Shown: positions 44,045-54,272, counted from the stretch's first letter. The stretch: DNA of 64,000 nt from Capsulimonas corticalis (GCF_003574315.2 NZ_AP025739.1:310001-374000); one strand, 5' to 3'. The notes: generated from the letters alone by a model not told the origin. Numbers and translations are program-made.

Positions 44045-47000
44045 TTAGTGTCGGCGAGTGAACGCGCCGGTCACCGCTGTCGCGTTCGTCGGGATCGTCA
44101 CCGTCGTGTCTTTGTAGACCTTGATCCAGTATCCCTGCCACGGGGTGAGCGTTCCGCCCGCCGTAACCGGTACGTAAGCGTTGCTTGCCGTATCGTAGGA
44201 GTACAGGGTCTTGTCGACGATGTTCCGATCGGGCGCGGACGCCTGAGCGAAGGTCAGCGACGAGCCGTCCGACGCCGTGAACGTCAGATCGGAGACGTTA
44301 ATCGATGTCGTGCTCGGCACGCCGATCTGGTTCCAATACTTGTGCAGCGGAACGGAGACCGAAGCCGCCGTGGGAGCTACTCCCGTATTGTAGATGTTCG
44401 TATTCGCCGCCAGCTTGACCCAGTAGCCGTAACCGATATGCAGAGCGTCGGCCGGAGCCGTCGGGTTGAGCACGTAGTTGAGCAGGAGCGGCTGCCAGAT
44501 GGCGATCCGCACCGAGCCCGCCGGCTGTCCAACACCGAGCAGCGCATCCAGACTGACGTTTGAGTAGTCGTACGGCGCGGAGATCATCCGGACGCCGGCC
44601 GGGATCGTCGCGATCGGATCGAATGTCAGGTTCGCTCGCTGGAAGCCACTCGAAGCCAGCGTAACGGTGACCGAAGAGCTGCTGACATATCCCGCCTTGC
44701 TGACGGTGACCGTGTAGCCTCCGGGCGAGACGCTCGCCTGATAGTTCACCGATCCATTCGCCCCGGTGGTCACCGAAGCGCTGGTGTTGACAGTGATCGG
44801 CGTCGAGCCATCGGACGGCGTGATCGTGACGGTCGCGCCGCCGACGGGTCCCGTTCCAGACGGAGCGTTGGCGAATGTGACAAGACCGCCAATTACGCCG
44901 TTCGGAGCCTTCGTGAGCTTCAGGTTCTGCGTCGTCGTCACGCTGTCCGCCAGGTAGACGGGCGAGACGGTCTGCGGCAGGTATTTGGGCGCCAGAGTCG
45001 CCACGACCTGATAGTTGCCGAAGTTCAGCGCCGGCGATGTGTAGGTTCCATCCACAGCGGTTGTCGCGGTGGCCGGCGTCCGGTCGGCGCCTTGCAGCGG
45101 CGTGAAGGTCACCGTCGCGCCGAATAGAGGCTTGTTCGTGGCCGCATCCGTGACCGTGCCGGTGAATGTTCCCTGCGGCGGCTCCAGCGTGAAGTTCTGC
45201 TTGAGAACTGCGCCGCTCGTCACCGTCACCGTCGCCGAAGCCGACGTTGCGGCTCCCTTCGTCGCCGTTCCAGTGTATTGCAGTCCAGGATCGGAAACCG
45301 TCGGCAAGTTCGTGATCACGTAAGCGCCGGTCAGGTCGGTTGTTGTGGTAAGCGGAGCCTTCCCAGGCGCCACGAAGGTAATTGTCGCGGCGGGAACCGG
45401 CACTCCGCTCGGGCTCCTGACGACGCCGCTGATGTGCGCGCCGACCACCTTCTTCAGTCCGATATTCTTTCCGACGGTGGCGTCTTCCGCCAGAACAATC
45501 CCGGTGATGGCGGTAGGTTCATAATCCGGCGCATCGCTTGCCGTAATGGTATAGGTTCCAGCCACCAGATTACCCGAGTTGTAACCTCCATTGACATCGG
45601 TTAGGACCTGCACCGAAGGACCCGATGCCGGGGTAAAGGTTACCGTCGCTCCGACCAGCGGATTGGTGGTGCCGTATTCAGAGATCTTGCCGAAGAAGTT
45701 TCCAGGAGGAATCGGCATCGTGAAGTTCTGCACCACAGCCTGACCGCTCGGGACGATCGTCGTCAGGACTGGCGACGAGGAATGCCCCTTGCTCGACTGA
45801 GCGCTGTACGACTTGCCAGGGTCCGTTCCGCTCGGGACCGAAGCGATCGAGTAGTGTCCGTTCGAGTCCGTCGTCGTCGTCAGCGCCGTCCCACTGGGAG
45901 TGGGAGTGAAGACGACCTTGGCGCCGGCAACCGTGCGTCCGTCAGCATACTTAACGACACCAGAAAGGCTGCCGGGAGAGGCCTTGGTCAGCGCAAAGTC
46001 CTGCGTGGTCGTTTCCCCTTCCTGAGCGTGAACGGCGAGCGCCGTTCCGATCAGATAGTCGGGAGCGAGGGTCGCGGTAATGTCGTAATCGCCCGACGGC
46101 AGATTGGGCGACGTGTATGTGCCGTCCGCCGCCGTCGTCGTGGTTCCCGCTACCGTTGTTCCTCCGGAGACGGTGAAGGCCACCGTGACGCCTTGGAGCG
46201 GCTGATGAGTTGTCGCATCCGTGACCGTGCCCGTAAAGAAGCTCGGAACGGGAGGCAGCACGAAGTCCTGAGTGACCGATTTTCCGCTCGCCACCGTGAC
46301 AGAAACCGGCGGGTTCGTTGTCGCTCCCGTCTTCGTCGCGATACCGTTCGTATACGTCAGTCCAGGATCGGCAGCGCTCGGAGCGCTGATCGTGTAAAGG
46401 CCGGTTGTATCCGTGCTGCCCGTTACGAGGGTTCCATCCGGAGCCGTGAAGCTAACTGTGGCGTTGTTCGCGGGCGCCCCGTCCTGATACTTGACATGAC
46501 CGGTAATGGAGCCATTGTCCAGTTTGGCGATGGACACAGTAATCGGCGTTGTTTGCAGCGCCTCAACTCCATAGGCCAGCGATGAGGTGCCTCGCGAGTA
46601 CCCAGACTTGTAAGCAACCGCGATGTAAGCGCCAGTTTCGACGCCATCGATGGAATAGTTTCCTTTCGGATCGGTCTTTCCACTATAGACAGTGCGTCCC
46701 GTAGGCATGCCCGGAATCGCGGTCGGGCCATTGGGAAGCAGGTAGACGATCGCGTCCCCAACGCCAGTGCCGCCATTTCTCGAATCCGTCACCTGACCGT
46801 TGACCGTCCCTGAGCGCAGGTAAGTAACGACGTTATGAACCAGGTTCGGACGCATGTTGTACGGGAGATAGAAGTCCTGCCCCTTGGTAACACGGTAATA
46901 TTCCATACCGATGCCTTCCAAGCCGAACGGAGCGTAAATCACACGCCCGCCGTTCCCGGCAGTGTCCTCGTGATAGATTAACCCTGCATTTCCAGAATAC

Positions 47001-50000
47001 GTAATATCGTTATGCATCCCGGGCAGCGCCTGGACCGTATCGACATCGCCGCTGAAGATACGCAGGCCATATTGCTCCACGAATTGTCCAAACTGGTCGA
47101 GCGAACCGTCATTTCGCCAGTTGGCACGGACACCGGCATCGAATGCTTGGCCGTCGTTATTAGCAATAATCATCGGATGCGCGGACGGCGGCGAATACTG
47201 ATACGGCCGGTTATCATCCGTGGTATAGATGAAATCAAACGTATAAGCGCCGATGTTCGTATTCTGGTTGAAGTACGGATCGAAGGTGAGCCGATTGCCT
47301 GTCGCTCCGGCGGGGTTCAGGAATGGGAGCACCAGGTCAATTGTCGTCTGCCCCGTGTACTTTGCTCCAAGAACTGAGCCGATGAAGTCAGTCGGCGTAT
47401 TGCTGGCGGCGCCGTTCGTGGTAATCGCCGAGCCGATATGCGCACCCGAAACGAACAGGCGGCCGCCGGCGGCGACGAAGTTCGTCAGTTGTGTCTGTGT
47501 CGCCGGATCCTGAATGGTGCCGGGACCGGTCACCAGTTGGTTGGCGTACGGCGCGACCCAGAGAACGCACTTTCGAGCATCAGGGAAATTCGCGCCAGGC
47601 TCATTCAAGCCATTGTCATTTACGGCTGGCTGGAATGTCGGATTGGACGCGTAGCTTGTCAGAACAGCGTCGCTCACCGGCCCACGGCTCAGGATGCGCC
47701 AGATATCGTATTTCTGCGAATCGATCGCCGCCGAGTTGGCCTGATAGAAGAGCGTATTGTCATATGCCGGAGAACCATTAGGTCCATTTCCAGGCGGTGT
47801 CGCGCCAAAGGAGCTCACACCCAGCGCATTTTTCGCCGCCGGGAAGGTGCGCGGCTGATCCGCAAGCGGATTGTCAAACTGCGACAGATTTGCTCTTGGC
47901 CCGCCAAGCGGAATATCCACCACTCCGTTGCTCTTCAGATCCGTAATATCCGGCATCTTGAAGGCAAGCTGCGCGGTCCCGCCGCCGTTGCCCTGCGGAG
48001 AGACAAAATAGATGTAATCCGTGCCGCTCTTGGGATCACCGCCGTTGAGGGAGCGATCGACGAAGCGAGTCGCCGTGCCAGCTAATTGCTGGGTCAGAAG
48101 AGATGTATTGCCATTCACCGTAGTGCGGAAGATCAAGTAAGACGTTGGGGTTGGTGTCGGAGCGCCCCACCGCAGTACGACATCCGCCGTACTATCGCCG
48201 TCTTCAAAACTCGTATACGCCTGCAGATTACTGGGGGTTGCGGTTGCGCTTGGCGGAATTGCCGCCTCGGTAACCTTGGGATATCCCTTTAGTGCGATCG
48301 CAACTTGAGCGGAATTGGGAAGCAAGTCGGTGTCGATATCCGTATAGTAGGACTCCGTGCCGTAGAAGGTCGGATAGAGGTTCGACGCGCCGGATTGCAC
48401 CTGCGCGGAGGTGACGAACTTCTGGCCAAGCGTATAGTCGCTGACAACGAGAATTCCGGCGCTTCCGGCGAACGGATGCGAATTGAATCCCCAGACGTTG
48501 TCAAAAATCCGCCAGTTCTTCGCCTTATCGTAGGCAATCACATCGATATAGTAATCGCTGGGTGACGCCGGAACCTTCCAGCCGGTTGTCGTACTATACA
48601 GCACGCCGCCATTCGAATCTTGCTTATTCGCGGGCAGACGCGTCAGTTTGAGCCATTCCGGCCGCGCTGTAGGCGCACTGTTCGGCTGCTGATCGTCAAA
48701 GCCGGCAAGGTAGAATGGGGTGCCATACTGCAGCGGCGTGGGATCCGCCTGGTTGGCGTTACCGGCATAGTAATTCGCGTTGAGATACTGGCACTCGAAC
48801 TCCTGTCCCCAGGCCGTGAACTGAGCGGGGTTATATCCCGGAAGCCTTGTCGGCCCGGCGACATTTGCGCCGCCGTTATTGAGCGTCAGGTCCGTGTGGC
48901 CCACGCCCAGGATGTTATTTCCGTCGAACGCCACGCCTGCGGCGCCTGTATAGCCGATAGCGCCGCCAATCGTAGTGAATGGATCAAAACCGAAATTCGC
49001 CAGGGACTGCACCAGTCCCGGGTTATTCACATTTCCGAGATTCCCGTGCGTGAATACCTTATGCTCCATACCGACGCCGCCCAGACGCGTATCCTGATAC
49101 TTGCTGTCAGGATCCTTGAACTGGAGGTAGACGTTATTATCGTCGAGGCCGGATTCCCGGTCGCTCAAACGAACGGTAAAGGTCGCGTGGGTCGAAGGCG
49201 AAATCAGGCGCTTGGCGGATCCCGACGGGTCGCCCGCCGTAGGAGCAATATAGTTGTCTCCCGCGTTGATATGGACGATCTCGCCGGCGTTGAACCGAAG
49301 CAGCTTCGGCGGGTTGATATATTGGATGGCCGATTCGAGAATGCCGACATAATCCACGCCCACGCCGCCAACACCGCCGCCGGGAACCAGCGTAATCGCG
49401 GTTTCCACCGGAGCATTGTTGTTCGCGGGATCTTGATAGGTCACGCTGCGGTTCGACTGGTATGTCAGGGCTGTTCGCTTCAGCAGTCGCGGCCAAGCTG
49501 GATACAGGTCATTGCTGTTCTGAGTATTGCTGGTGTTGAGCGCCTGCGCCGTTGCATCATTATCCGTAAATGGATTGAGCGTGCCGTTCGCGTTTTCCGC
49601 CAGCCAGAAGTAGATCTGGAAGTGGATACCGCCACCGCCGCCCGTATTCGGAACGGCGCGGTGGAAAGCGACATAGCCGCGGTTCACCGATGTGACATCC
49701 GCCCATGCAGCGCCGCCGTCGTTCGGCCCCGGGGTCAGGACGCCATTCAAGCTCACCAGGGTGGTCGGAAGCGTTCCCGTGTCGGCGTTCAGCGCGAACA
49801 GACGAGTGCTCGTGTCCGCGTTAACTCCCATGGCCGCCACAGGCGTGGCGCCCGTGTTCGGATCGAACGGAGTGCCGGTATTCCCAAAGCCCGTCGCATT
49901 GCTCGTAAACACCAGATACGCGCCGTCAGGCGACCACGCGACATCCTTGTCCTCTTCGTTGCCGAAGGTCAGTTTGCCGGGAGGGTTAGGGTTTCCGCCG

Positions 50001-50824
50001 TTCTCCAGATATCCTGCGGATTTTACGTAGAGATAGTAAACGTGCGAATGTCCAGCGTCCGGCCCAACATTCGTCAGTGCGGAGAAGGCCAGCCGCTCTT
50101 CCTTGGGGGACCAGGCGGGGCGTCCCACATTGGAGAAACCCGTCGCGAGATCGTGGATCGTTCGAACGGTCGGTGAATTCAGACTCGCCACGTTAATCGG
50201 CGATGCGGGATTCTTAGAGAAGGGCGCGTAGAAGAGGTTCTGGGTTCCAGGGGTTTGCGCGTCCGACGTAAAAGCAATCTGGTTATTGGATGGTGAGAGG
50301 ACAGGATAGAACTCGTCGCCCGCGCTGTTCGTCAGCTGCGCCGGCGCGCCGCCGTCCGCATCGATAATCCAGAGATGGAAGTGACCATCCGCGCCGTTGA
50401 CGCCAGGACGATTGGAGGCAAAAACGATGAACTGCTCGTCACTTGTCCAAACCGGAGTTTTGTTCGTGGGGGTCAGCGGACCGGCCAGCGGCTGAAAATC
50501 CGGAGACGGCGCAAATACATCGAATGTTTGCACGGCTTCGGAAATCGTTACCGGAGCAGACGCCGCATTCGCCGAAGCCTTGCTTTGCGAGAAGGCGGCA
50601 TGAATTGGGTCCTGAACATAGGGATAGCGCAGCGGTGTTTGAACCGCCGAGCCGCCCAGCGAGGAGGCGTTCAGCATGCCGTTTAAGGCCAGCGCATTCG
50701 CGGTGTTGCCGCGCTGTGCGATCGATGCCTGGGGCGACAGCGCCGCCAAAATGCCCGTGAGGATCAGGGCAAGAAAAATTGAGCAGAGCGTCGCAATGCG
50801 CAGGTGACGGAAACGAGCGTTCAA
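44045..50824 (-). CDS. Giant secreted protein: TolB-like propeller plus alternating CarboxypepD_reg repeats
   Basis: The 2259-residue protein starts at TTG 50824, where GGAGG (50835-50831) stands seven bases upstream; an in-frame ATG 18-21 bases further up and a longer frame to 51004 lack this. The signal peptide is CSIFLALILTGILAALSPQASIAQ. The N-terminal third (about 100-500) is a PD40/TolB-like propeller (TPVWTSDEQFIVFASNRPG, VAWSPDGAYLVFTSN). Residues about 500-1400 are unassigned, containing a LVTGPGTIQDPATQTQL segment like a GATase/ThuA-type fold. From about 1420 eight CarboxypepD_reg-type repeats of about 90 residues alternate two forms (GTVTDATTHQPL... and GHVKYQDGAP...). The C-terminus has two WNxIxxP-like strands. 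Probably extracellular. Confidence 0.88.
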   Translation of the reverse strand: MNARFRHLRIATLCSIFLALILTGILAALSPQASIAQRGNTANALALNGMLNASSLGGSAVQTPLRYPYVQDPIHAAFSQSKASANAASAPVTISEAVQTFDVFAPSPDFQPLAGPLTPTNKTPVWTSDEQFIVFASNRPGVNGADGHFHLWIIDADGGAPAQLTNSAGDEFYPVLSPSNNQIAFTSDAQTPGTQNLFYAPFSKNPASPINVASLNSPTVRTIHDLATGFSNVGRPAWSPKEERLAFSALTNVGPDAGHSHVYYLYVKSAGYLENGGNPNPPGKLTFGNEEDKDVAWSPDGAYLVFTSNATGFGNTGTPFDPNTGATPVAAMGVNADTSTRLFALNADTGTLPTTLVSLNGVLTPGPNDGGAAWADVTSVNRGYVAFHRAVPNTGGGGGIHFQIYFWLAENANGTLNPFTDNDATAQALNTSNTQNSNDLYPAWPRLLKRTALTYQSNRSVTYQDPANNNAPVETAITLVPGGGVGGVGVDYVGILESAIQYINPPKLLRFNAGEIVHINAGDNYIAPTAGDPSGSAKRLISPSTHATFTVRLSDRESGLDDNNVYLQFKDPDSKYQDTRLGGVGMEHKVFTHGNLGNVNNPGLVQSLANFGFDPFTTIGGAIGYTGAAGVAFDGNNILGVGHTDLTLNNGGANVAGPTRLPGYNPAQFTAWGQEFECQYLNANYYAGNANQADPTPLQYGTPFYLAGFDDQQPNSAPTARPEWLKLTRLPANKQDSNGGVLYSTTTGWKVPASPSDYYIDVIAYDKAKNWRIFDNVWGFNSHPFAGSAGILVVSDYTLGQKFVTSAQVQSGASNLYPTFYGTESYYTDIDTDLLPNSAQVAIALKGYPKVTEAAIPPSATATPSNLQAYTSFEDGDSTADVVLRWGAPTPTPTSYLIFRTTVNGNTSLLTQQLAGTATRFVDRSLNGGDPKSGTDYIYFVSPQGNGGGTAQLAFKMPDITDLKSNGVVDIPLGGPRANLSQFDNPLADQPRTFPAAKNALGVSSFGATPPGNGPNGSPAYDNTLFYQANSAAIDSQKYDIWRILSRGPVSDAVLTSYASNPTFQPAVNDNGLNEPGANFPDARKCVLWVAPYANQLVTGPGTIQDPATQTQLTNFVAAGGRLFVSGAHIGSAITTNGAASNTPTDFIGSVLGAKYTGQTTIDLVLPFLNPAGATGNRLTFDPYFNQNTNIGAYTFDFIYTTDDNRPYQYSPPSAHPMIIANNDGQAFDAGVRANWRNDGSLDQFGQFVEQYGLRIFSGDVDTVQALPGMHNDITYSGNAGLIYHEDTAGNGGRVIYAPFGLEGIGMEYYRVTKGQDFYLPYNMRPNLVHNVVTYLRSGTVNGQVTDSRNGGTGVGDAIVYLLPNGPTAIPGMPTGRTVYSGKTDPKGNYSIDGVETGAYIAVAYKSGYSRGTSSLAYGVEALQTTPITVSIAKLDNGSITGHVKYQDGAPANNATVSFTAPDGTLVTGSTDTTGLYTISAPSAADPGLTYTNGIATKTGATTNPPVSVTVASGKSVTQDFVLPPVPSFFTGTVTDATTHQPLQGVTVAFTVSGGTTVAGTTTTAADGTYTSPNLPSGDYDITATLAPDYLIGTALAVHAQEGETTTQDFALTKASPGSLSGVVKYADGRTVAGAKVVFTPTPSGTALTTTTDSNGHYSIASVPSGTDPGKSYSAQSSKGHSSSPVLTTIVPSGQAVVQNFTMPIPPGNFFGKISEYGTTNPLVGATVTFTPASGPSVQVLTDVNGGYNSGNLVAGTYTITASDAPDYEPTAITGIVLAEDATVGKNIGLKKVVGAHISGVVRSPSGVPVPAATITFVAPGKAPLTTTTDLTGAYVITNLPTVSDPGLQYTGTATKGAATSASATVTVTSGAVLKQNFTLEPPQGTFTGTVTDAATNKPLFGATVTFTPLQGADRTPATATTAVDGTYTSPALNFGNYQVVATLAPKYLPQTVSPVYLADSVTTTQNLKLTKAPNGVIGGLVTFANAPSGTGPVGGATVTITPSDGSTPITVNTSASVTTGANGSVNYQASVSPGGYTVTVSKAGYVSSSSVTVTLASSGFQRANLTFDPIATIPAGVRMISAPYDYSNVSLDALLGVGQPAGSVRIAIWQPLLLNYVLNPTAPADALHIGYGYWVKLAANTNIYNTGVAPTAASVSVPLHKYWNQIGVPSTTSINVSDLTFTASDGSSLTFAQASAPDRNIVDKTLYSYDTASNAYVPVTAGGTLTPWQGYWIKVYKDTTVTIPTNATAVTGAFTRRH

Positions 50825-51375
50825 CGGTAACCTCCGTAGCATCATGCGCCAACCGCGCCTACATTCGGCAATGGAAAGGAGCGGCGGGAACGCAAGGGTA
50901 GAACTATTCTGGAACGTACGATCTGAGAAATCAGGCGAACAGCGTTTGGGAGGCTCGAAAATGGAAGGCGATTCAGCCGCGAAACACCGGAAGCATTTAC
51001 GCAAACTATCATGAACCGTTCATTAATGAGCGTCCGGCCCGGTAATTATATCACAATGCAACTTCCGGCGCAATGGCATAAAAGACACATTCATGCGACT
51101 CGCGAAGTTTTTTTTGTAATTATATTAACGGGAACCAAAGGGAATCGTTTCGGCTGGATTTGGCGCCGCGCGAATTCGCCGAATAAGTAGCATTTGCCCC
51201 CACAGCTTCCGGAACCGTTCTTCGCTCCCGTCGATCGTCGATCCCCGTCATCCGCAGCCAAGAGACCGCTGGGCGGTGAAAGACCGAAGCTTATAGACAT
51301 CATGAAGTGGAAACAGCTTCAATTTCCGCCGATTCCAATATCGTGTATTTGAGGGGAAAAGTTGGACGCCTATGC
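50825..51375. other. Intergenic region with the giant gene's promoter
   Basis: No gene is evident. A 70-codon minus-strand frame at 51091-51303 has no recognisable features. The region contains a promoter and a 214-base leader for the giant gene. Confidence 0.5.
51045..51073 (-). promoter_or_regulatory. Probable promoter of the giant gene
   Basis: On the minus strand TTGCGC (51073-51068), 17 bases, TATAAT (51050-51045). Confidence 0.5.
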
Positions 51376-52116
51376 TCATTCTTCCGTGAAGACGCTCTCG
51401 CCGGCGCGACGCATGCGCTTCTGGCCGAAAGGGCAGAGGTCCAGCAGCGGGCAGCGTCCGCAATCGGGACTCGCATGGTAGCAGCAGCGCTGTCCGTGGA
51501 ACATATAGACTTCGTGGTGATCGTAGACCTGCTGCGCGGTCCAATCGGGTGGCAGCAGCGACGCAAGGATCGCATGCGCCGGTCCCACGGAAACAGTGGG
51601 ACTGACCAATCCCAGGCGCACCGCCACCCGGTAGTGGTGGCTGTCCACGGGAAGCACAGCCTTGTGCAGCGGGCTGAACAGCAGCACGGCGGCGCTCGTC
51701 TTGGGGCCGACGCCCGGCAGCTGCTCCAGCCATGCGCGCGCCTCCGGCGCGGGGAGATCGCCCAGAAAATCCAGGTTCAGTTCTCCGCGCAGGGCCGTGA
51801 CGCGCCTCAAGATCTCCTGCACGCGCGGCGCCTTCTGCTCCGGCCACGTGCAGCGCGCAATCGCCTCTTCCACTTGCTCCAGCGGAGCGTCCCGCACGTC
51901 TTCCCAGGTCGGAAACCGCGCGCGGAGTTCGCGAAACGCCGCTCCCGAATCGGCGTTCTTAGTTCGATGGGACAACAGCGAAGAAACCAGCTCGGACATG
52001 GGGTCGAGCCGATGGAAGTAAGGAACCGGACATCCGTAAAGCGCGCACAAACGTTCGTGGGCGATCAGCGCCTTGCGCTGAAGTTCGTTCTGCTCCGGCG
52101 TGAATATAACAGACAA
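51376..52116 (-). CDS. Endonuclease III-like DNA glycosylase (HhH-GPD, iron-sulfur)
   Basis: The 246-residue protein starts at TTG 52116. The HhH-GPD fold is clear: LVSSLLSHRTKN (helix near the substrate pocket), the helix-hairpin-helix LPGVGPKTSAAVLLF with catalytic Lys, and LPVDSHHYRVAVRLGL with catalytic Asp. The [4Fe-4S] cysteines are at CCYHASPDCGRCPLLDLC. Endonuclease III removes oxidised pyrimidines and nicks the abasic site. Length (about 211 in E. coli) is slightly longer here because of both ends. A divergent paralogue of Nth or a MutY-like enzyme cannot be excluded. Confidence 0.9.
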   Translation of the reverse strand: MSVIFTPEQNELQRKALIAHERLCALYGCPVPYFHRLDPMSELVSSLLSHRTKNADSGAAFRELRARFPTWEDVRDAPLEQVEEAIARCTWPEQKAPRVQEILRRVTALRGELNLDFLGDLPAPEARAWLEQLPGVGPKTSAAVLLFSPLHKAVLPVDSHHYRVAVRLGLVSPTVSVGPAHAILASLLPPDWTAQQVYDHHEVYMFHGQRCCYHASPDCGRCPLLDLCPFGQKRMRRAGESVFTEE

Positions 52117-52307
52117 TTTCGTCCGCCTCTCTCATCGACATCATGCGACAACCGCGAAAGCTCGTCATCGCCTTCTTACCCATTTCCGTGGGGTGAGCGC
52201 GTAATGTCTAAGAATATCAGGTATCGTATTCTCACGGAAGCAAGCGTTCGAATGAAGTCGATACCATCGTGGAGGGCGGCCGCGCGGTCGTCGGAGGATT
52301 GACTGAG

Positions 52308-53426
52308 ATGTCCCTGAGAGGATGCGCCGGCGGCTCGATCGCCGCTTTCTTGTGCTCCGCCGCCGGCCTGATGGCGGGAGGCGTCGTCGGATACTACGCC
52401 GGCCTGGATCAGGCCGCGCATGAAGGATCCGCAGGATGGTGGGATCTGCGCGGCCTGTATGCGCCCTTCGATGCGCTGATTGGAGGCGTTATCGGAGCCG
52501 CGATTGGCGCCGGGGTCGCAATGATCGCCAGACTCATCGACCAGGCACAGGCGGCCATCGTGACCGCGTTTGTGATTATCTCCGGCGTCATCGGATTCGC
52601 GACGCCGAAGCGATACCAGGATGCGCAGGACCAGTCCACCCTTCAGAGTCTGCGCGCCGCGCAGGCGGACAGCGCCGCGCGCGCCCGTCAGCAGGCAAAC
52701 TATGGAAGCCTCAACGCGAACCTCGCCACCCTGCAATACCCCGGCTCTCGGCTCCAGCCGCAGCAGCCGGGCAATCCGCTATCGATGACCAGCAGCGACG
52801 CTCCGCAAGCCGTCGCCGATTATTACCAGCGCTTGCTCGGCGTCCCGTTGACCGCCTCCGCCTGCACGATCGGTCCAGGGAACCAGTGCTGGGACACGGA
52901 CGCCAGCTACCAGGGGACTCCACTCCATATCACGATCACCAGCGACGATCTCAACGACGGCGGCAAGTCGGCGGTCCTGATCTCGACATCCGATCAAGCT
53001 TCCTCGCCGCCGATCAGCTCATCAGCCATCGCCTCTGCTCCTCCCAGCAGCCCACAAACCGCGCCGCCCGTTTCGGCTACGCCGGCGCCGGCAGCCGCTC
53101 CGGCCGATGCCGTCACTCAAGGTCAGGCCGTCTTTCTGGACGCACAGCGGGCCAAGATTGTGAGACTTCGCGCGGAGCTGCCGACGCTCGGGTACTCCGG
53201 CGCGAAGGAGACGAGCGACGGCGACCCAAGCTTGATCGTGAACTTTATCACCCCGGACCCTGTCGATACCGTCGGCTCCTACTATCGCGACCAGCTTGGC
53301 CTGCCGCTGCGCCGCGTTCAGGGCAAGGGAACGATGGTCTGGGTCGGCGATATCGTTTATCACAATATACCGGTCCATCTCGCCGCCTTCGGCAAAGACG
53401 GCGTGACATATATTCAGATGTCGTGA
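52308..53426 (+). CDS. Unknown membrane-anchored protein with two similar C-terminal domains
   Basis: I do not recognise this family. The 372-residue protein (start at 52308, GGAGG at 52293-52297) has two or three hydrophobic segments (about 8-30, 60-80, 84-100), an Ala/Gln-rich coiled segment (115-150), then a repeated unit. Copy one (about 160-230: AVADYYQRLLGVPL... QGTPLHITITSDD) and copy two (about 305-372: TVGSYYRDQLGLPLRR... HNIPVHLAAFGKDG) share the order YYxxxLGxPL, a Trp, then xPxHxxxx. A Ser/Pro/Ala-rich linker joins them. The repeated unit is probably extracytoplasmic. Confidence 0.75.
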   Translation: MSLRGCAGGSIAAFLCSAAGLMAGGVVGYYAGLDQAAHEGSAGWWDLRGLYAPFDALIGGVIGAAIGAGVAMIARLIDQAQAAIVTAFVIISGVIGFATPKRYQDAQDQSTLQSLRAAQADSAARARQQANYGSLNANLATLQYPGSRLQPQQPGNPLSMTSSDAPQAVADYYQRLLGVPLTASACTIGPGNQCWDTDASYQGTPLHITITSDDLNDGGKSAVLISTSDQASSPPISSSAIASAPPSSPQTAPPVSATPAPAAAPADAVTQGQAVFLDAQRAKIVRLRAELPTLGYSGAKETSDGDPSLIVNFITPDPVDTVGSYYRDQLGLPLRRVQGKGTMVWVGDIVYHNIPVHLAAFGKDGVTYIQMS

Positions 53427-53440
53427 CTCCGTCCACCCGT

Positions 53441-53983
53441 TTAACCCTTCACCCATGGCGTGAAATCCCCCATCCTGGCGTGCCCCACCGGGTTTTCTCC
53501 CCGCGCGATCAGTTCCTTGGCGATCGCCACCGAGAAACATTCGACCGAGGAGTGCTTGTTTCCGTAGAACGAAAGCAATGTCTCCGGCTCGACCACCAGG
53601 ATCCCCGACGCGGTCTCCACGCTGGCGACTTTTTCCATAAAGAGATCGAAGATCACTTTCACGGGCCGCTCGCCCTCCACGACTTTCGTATATCGCACAA
53701 AGTGATCCGTGACGCCGTCAAATCGCGTCCAGATCTTTTCGTAGCCCTGCGCCGCCATCCGCTCCATCATCCGCCAAAGAACATCGGGATCCACAAAGAG
53801 ATCCGCGTCCTTATGATCGTGCGCATGCTTGAGCTCCACGTGCGGCGGACTCATCAAGTGCCAGGCCCAGCCTCCGCTGACAACAACCAGATCGCGAAAC
53901 GTCTCGATTTCCGCCTGCATCACGGCAAGGTCTACGGCGTTCCACTGCTCTCCATAGCGCTTTGTGTTATGCGGCGCTCCCAT
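53441..53983 (-). CDS. Nucleotidyltransferase-fold protein (ANT/LinF-like)
   Basis: The 180-residue protein shows the signature VVVSGGWAWHLM followed by HDHKDADLFVDPDVL. The glycine pair and the two acidic residues of the DAD motif are those of minimal nucleotidyltransferases such as aminoglycoside and lincosamide adenylyltransferases. C-terminal acid KVIFDLFM may be the third. GGGGAGGGGC precedes the ATG. The substrate is unknown; neighbours give no clue. Confidence 0.75.
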   Translation of the reverse strand: MGAPHNTKRYGEQWNAVDLAVMQAEIETFRDLVVVSGGWAWHLMSPPHVELKHAHDHKDADLFVDPDVLWRMMERMAAQGYEKIWTRFDGVTDHFVRYTKVVEGERPVKVIFDLFMEKVASVETASGILVVEPETLLSFYGNKHSSVECFSVAIAKELIARGENPVGHARMGDFTPWVKG

Positions 53984-54095
53984 AATCTGCCCCTCCCCGC
54001 CCCGTTCGGTATTTCTCCTTCCTTATCGCTTTGCATAAACGATGCGCTCAACGAGCATCTTATGATTTATGACAAGGGGCCTGGCAAATCAATGG

Positions 54096-54125
54096 TTGAC
54101 AAAGCAATCTTGGCTGGGCTATAAT
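54096..54125 (+). promoter_or_regulatory. Promoter of the tRNA pair
   Basis: TTGACA (54096-54101), 18 bases, TATAAT (54120-54125), about 46 bases before tRNA-Gly. Confidence 0.8.
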
Positions 54126-54171
54126 ATGGCGTCTAGAGTGCTGTTTCGATGGAAAAGCTGTGGCCTGCCGT

Positions 54172-54246
54172 GCGGGAGTAGTTCAGTGGTAGAGCGTTTG
54201 CTTCCCAAGCAAAATGTCGCGGGTTCGAACCCCGTCTCCCGCTCCA
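54172..54246 (+). tRNA. tRNA-Gly (anticodon CCC)
   Basis: The acceptor stem GCGGGAG pairs with CTCCCGC, followed by discriminator T and an encoded CCA. The anticodon loop TTCCCAA has CCC at 54204-54206, reading GGG. The T arm GCGGGTTCGAACCCCGT is regular. Confidence 0.95.
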
Positions 54247-54272
54247 TTTTTCGACAAATCCAGACAATGTAC

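Noticed and set aside
51091-51303. 70-codon minus-strand frame in the 50.8-51.4 kb gap
   Set aside because: No features, no ribosome site, and it overlaps a probable promoter region.
52436-54124. Long plus-strand reading frame (562 codons) across the duplicated-domain protein and the nucleotidyltransferase gene
   Set aside because: It is antisense or out of frame to two genes with recognisable motifs. Its product is Arg/Ser-rich with no family features, as expected for high-GC shadow frames.
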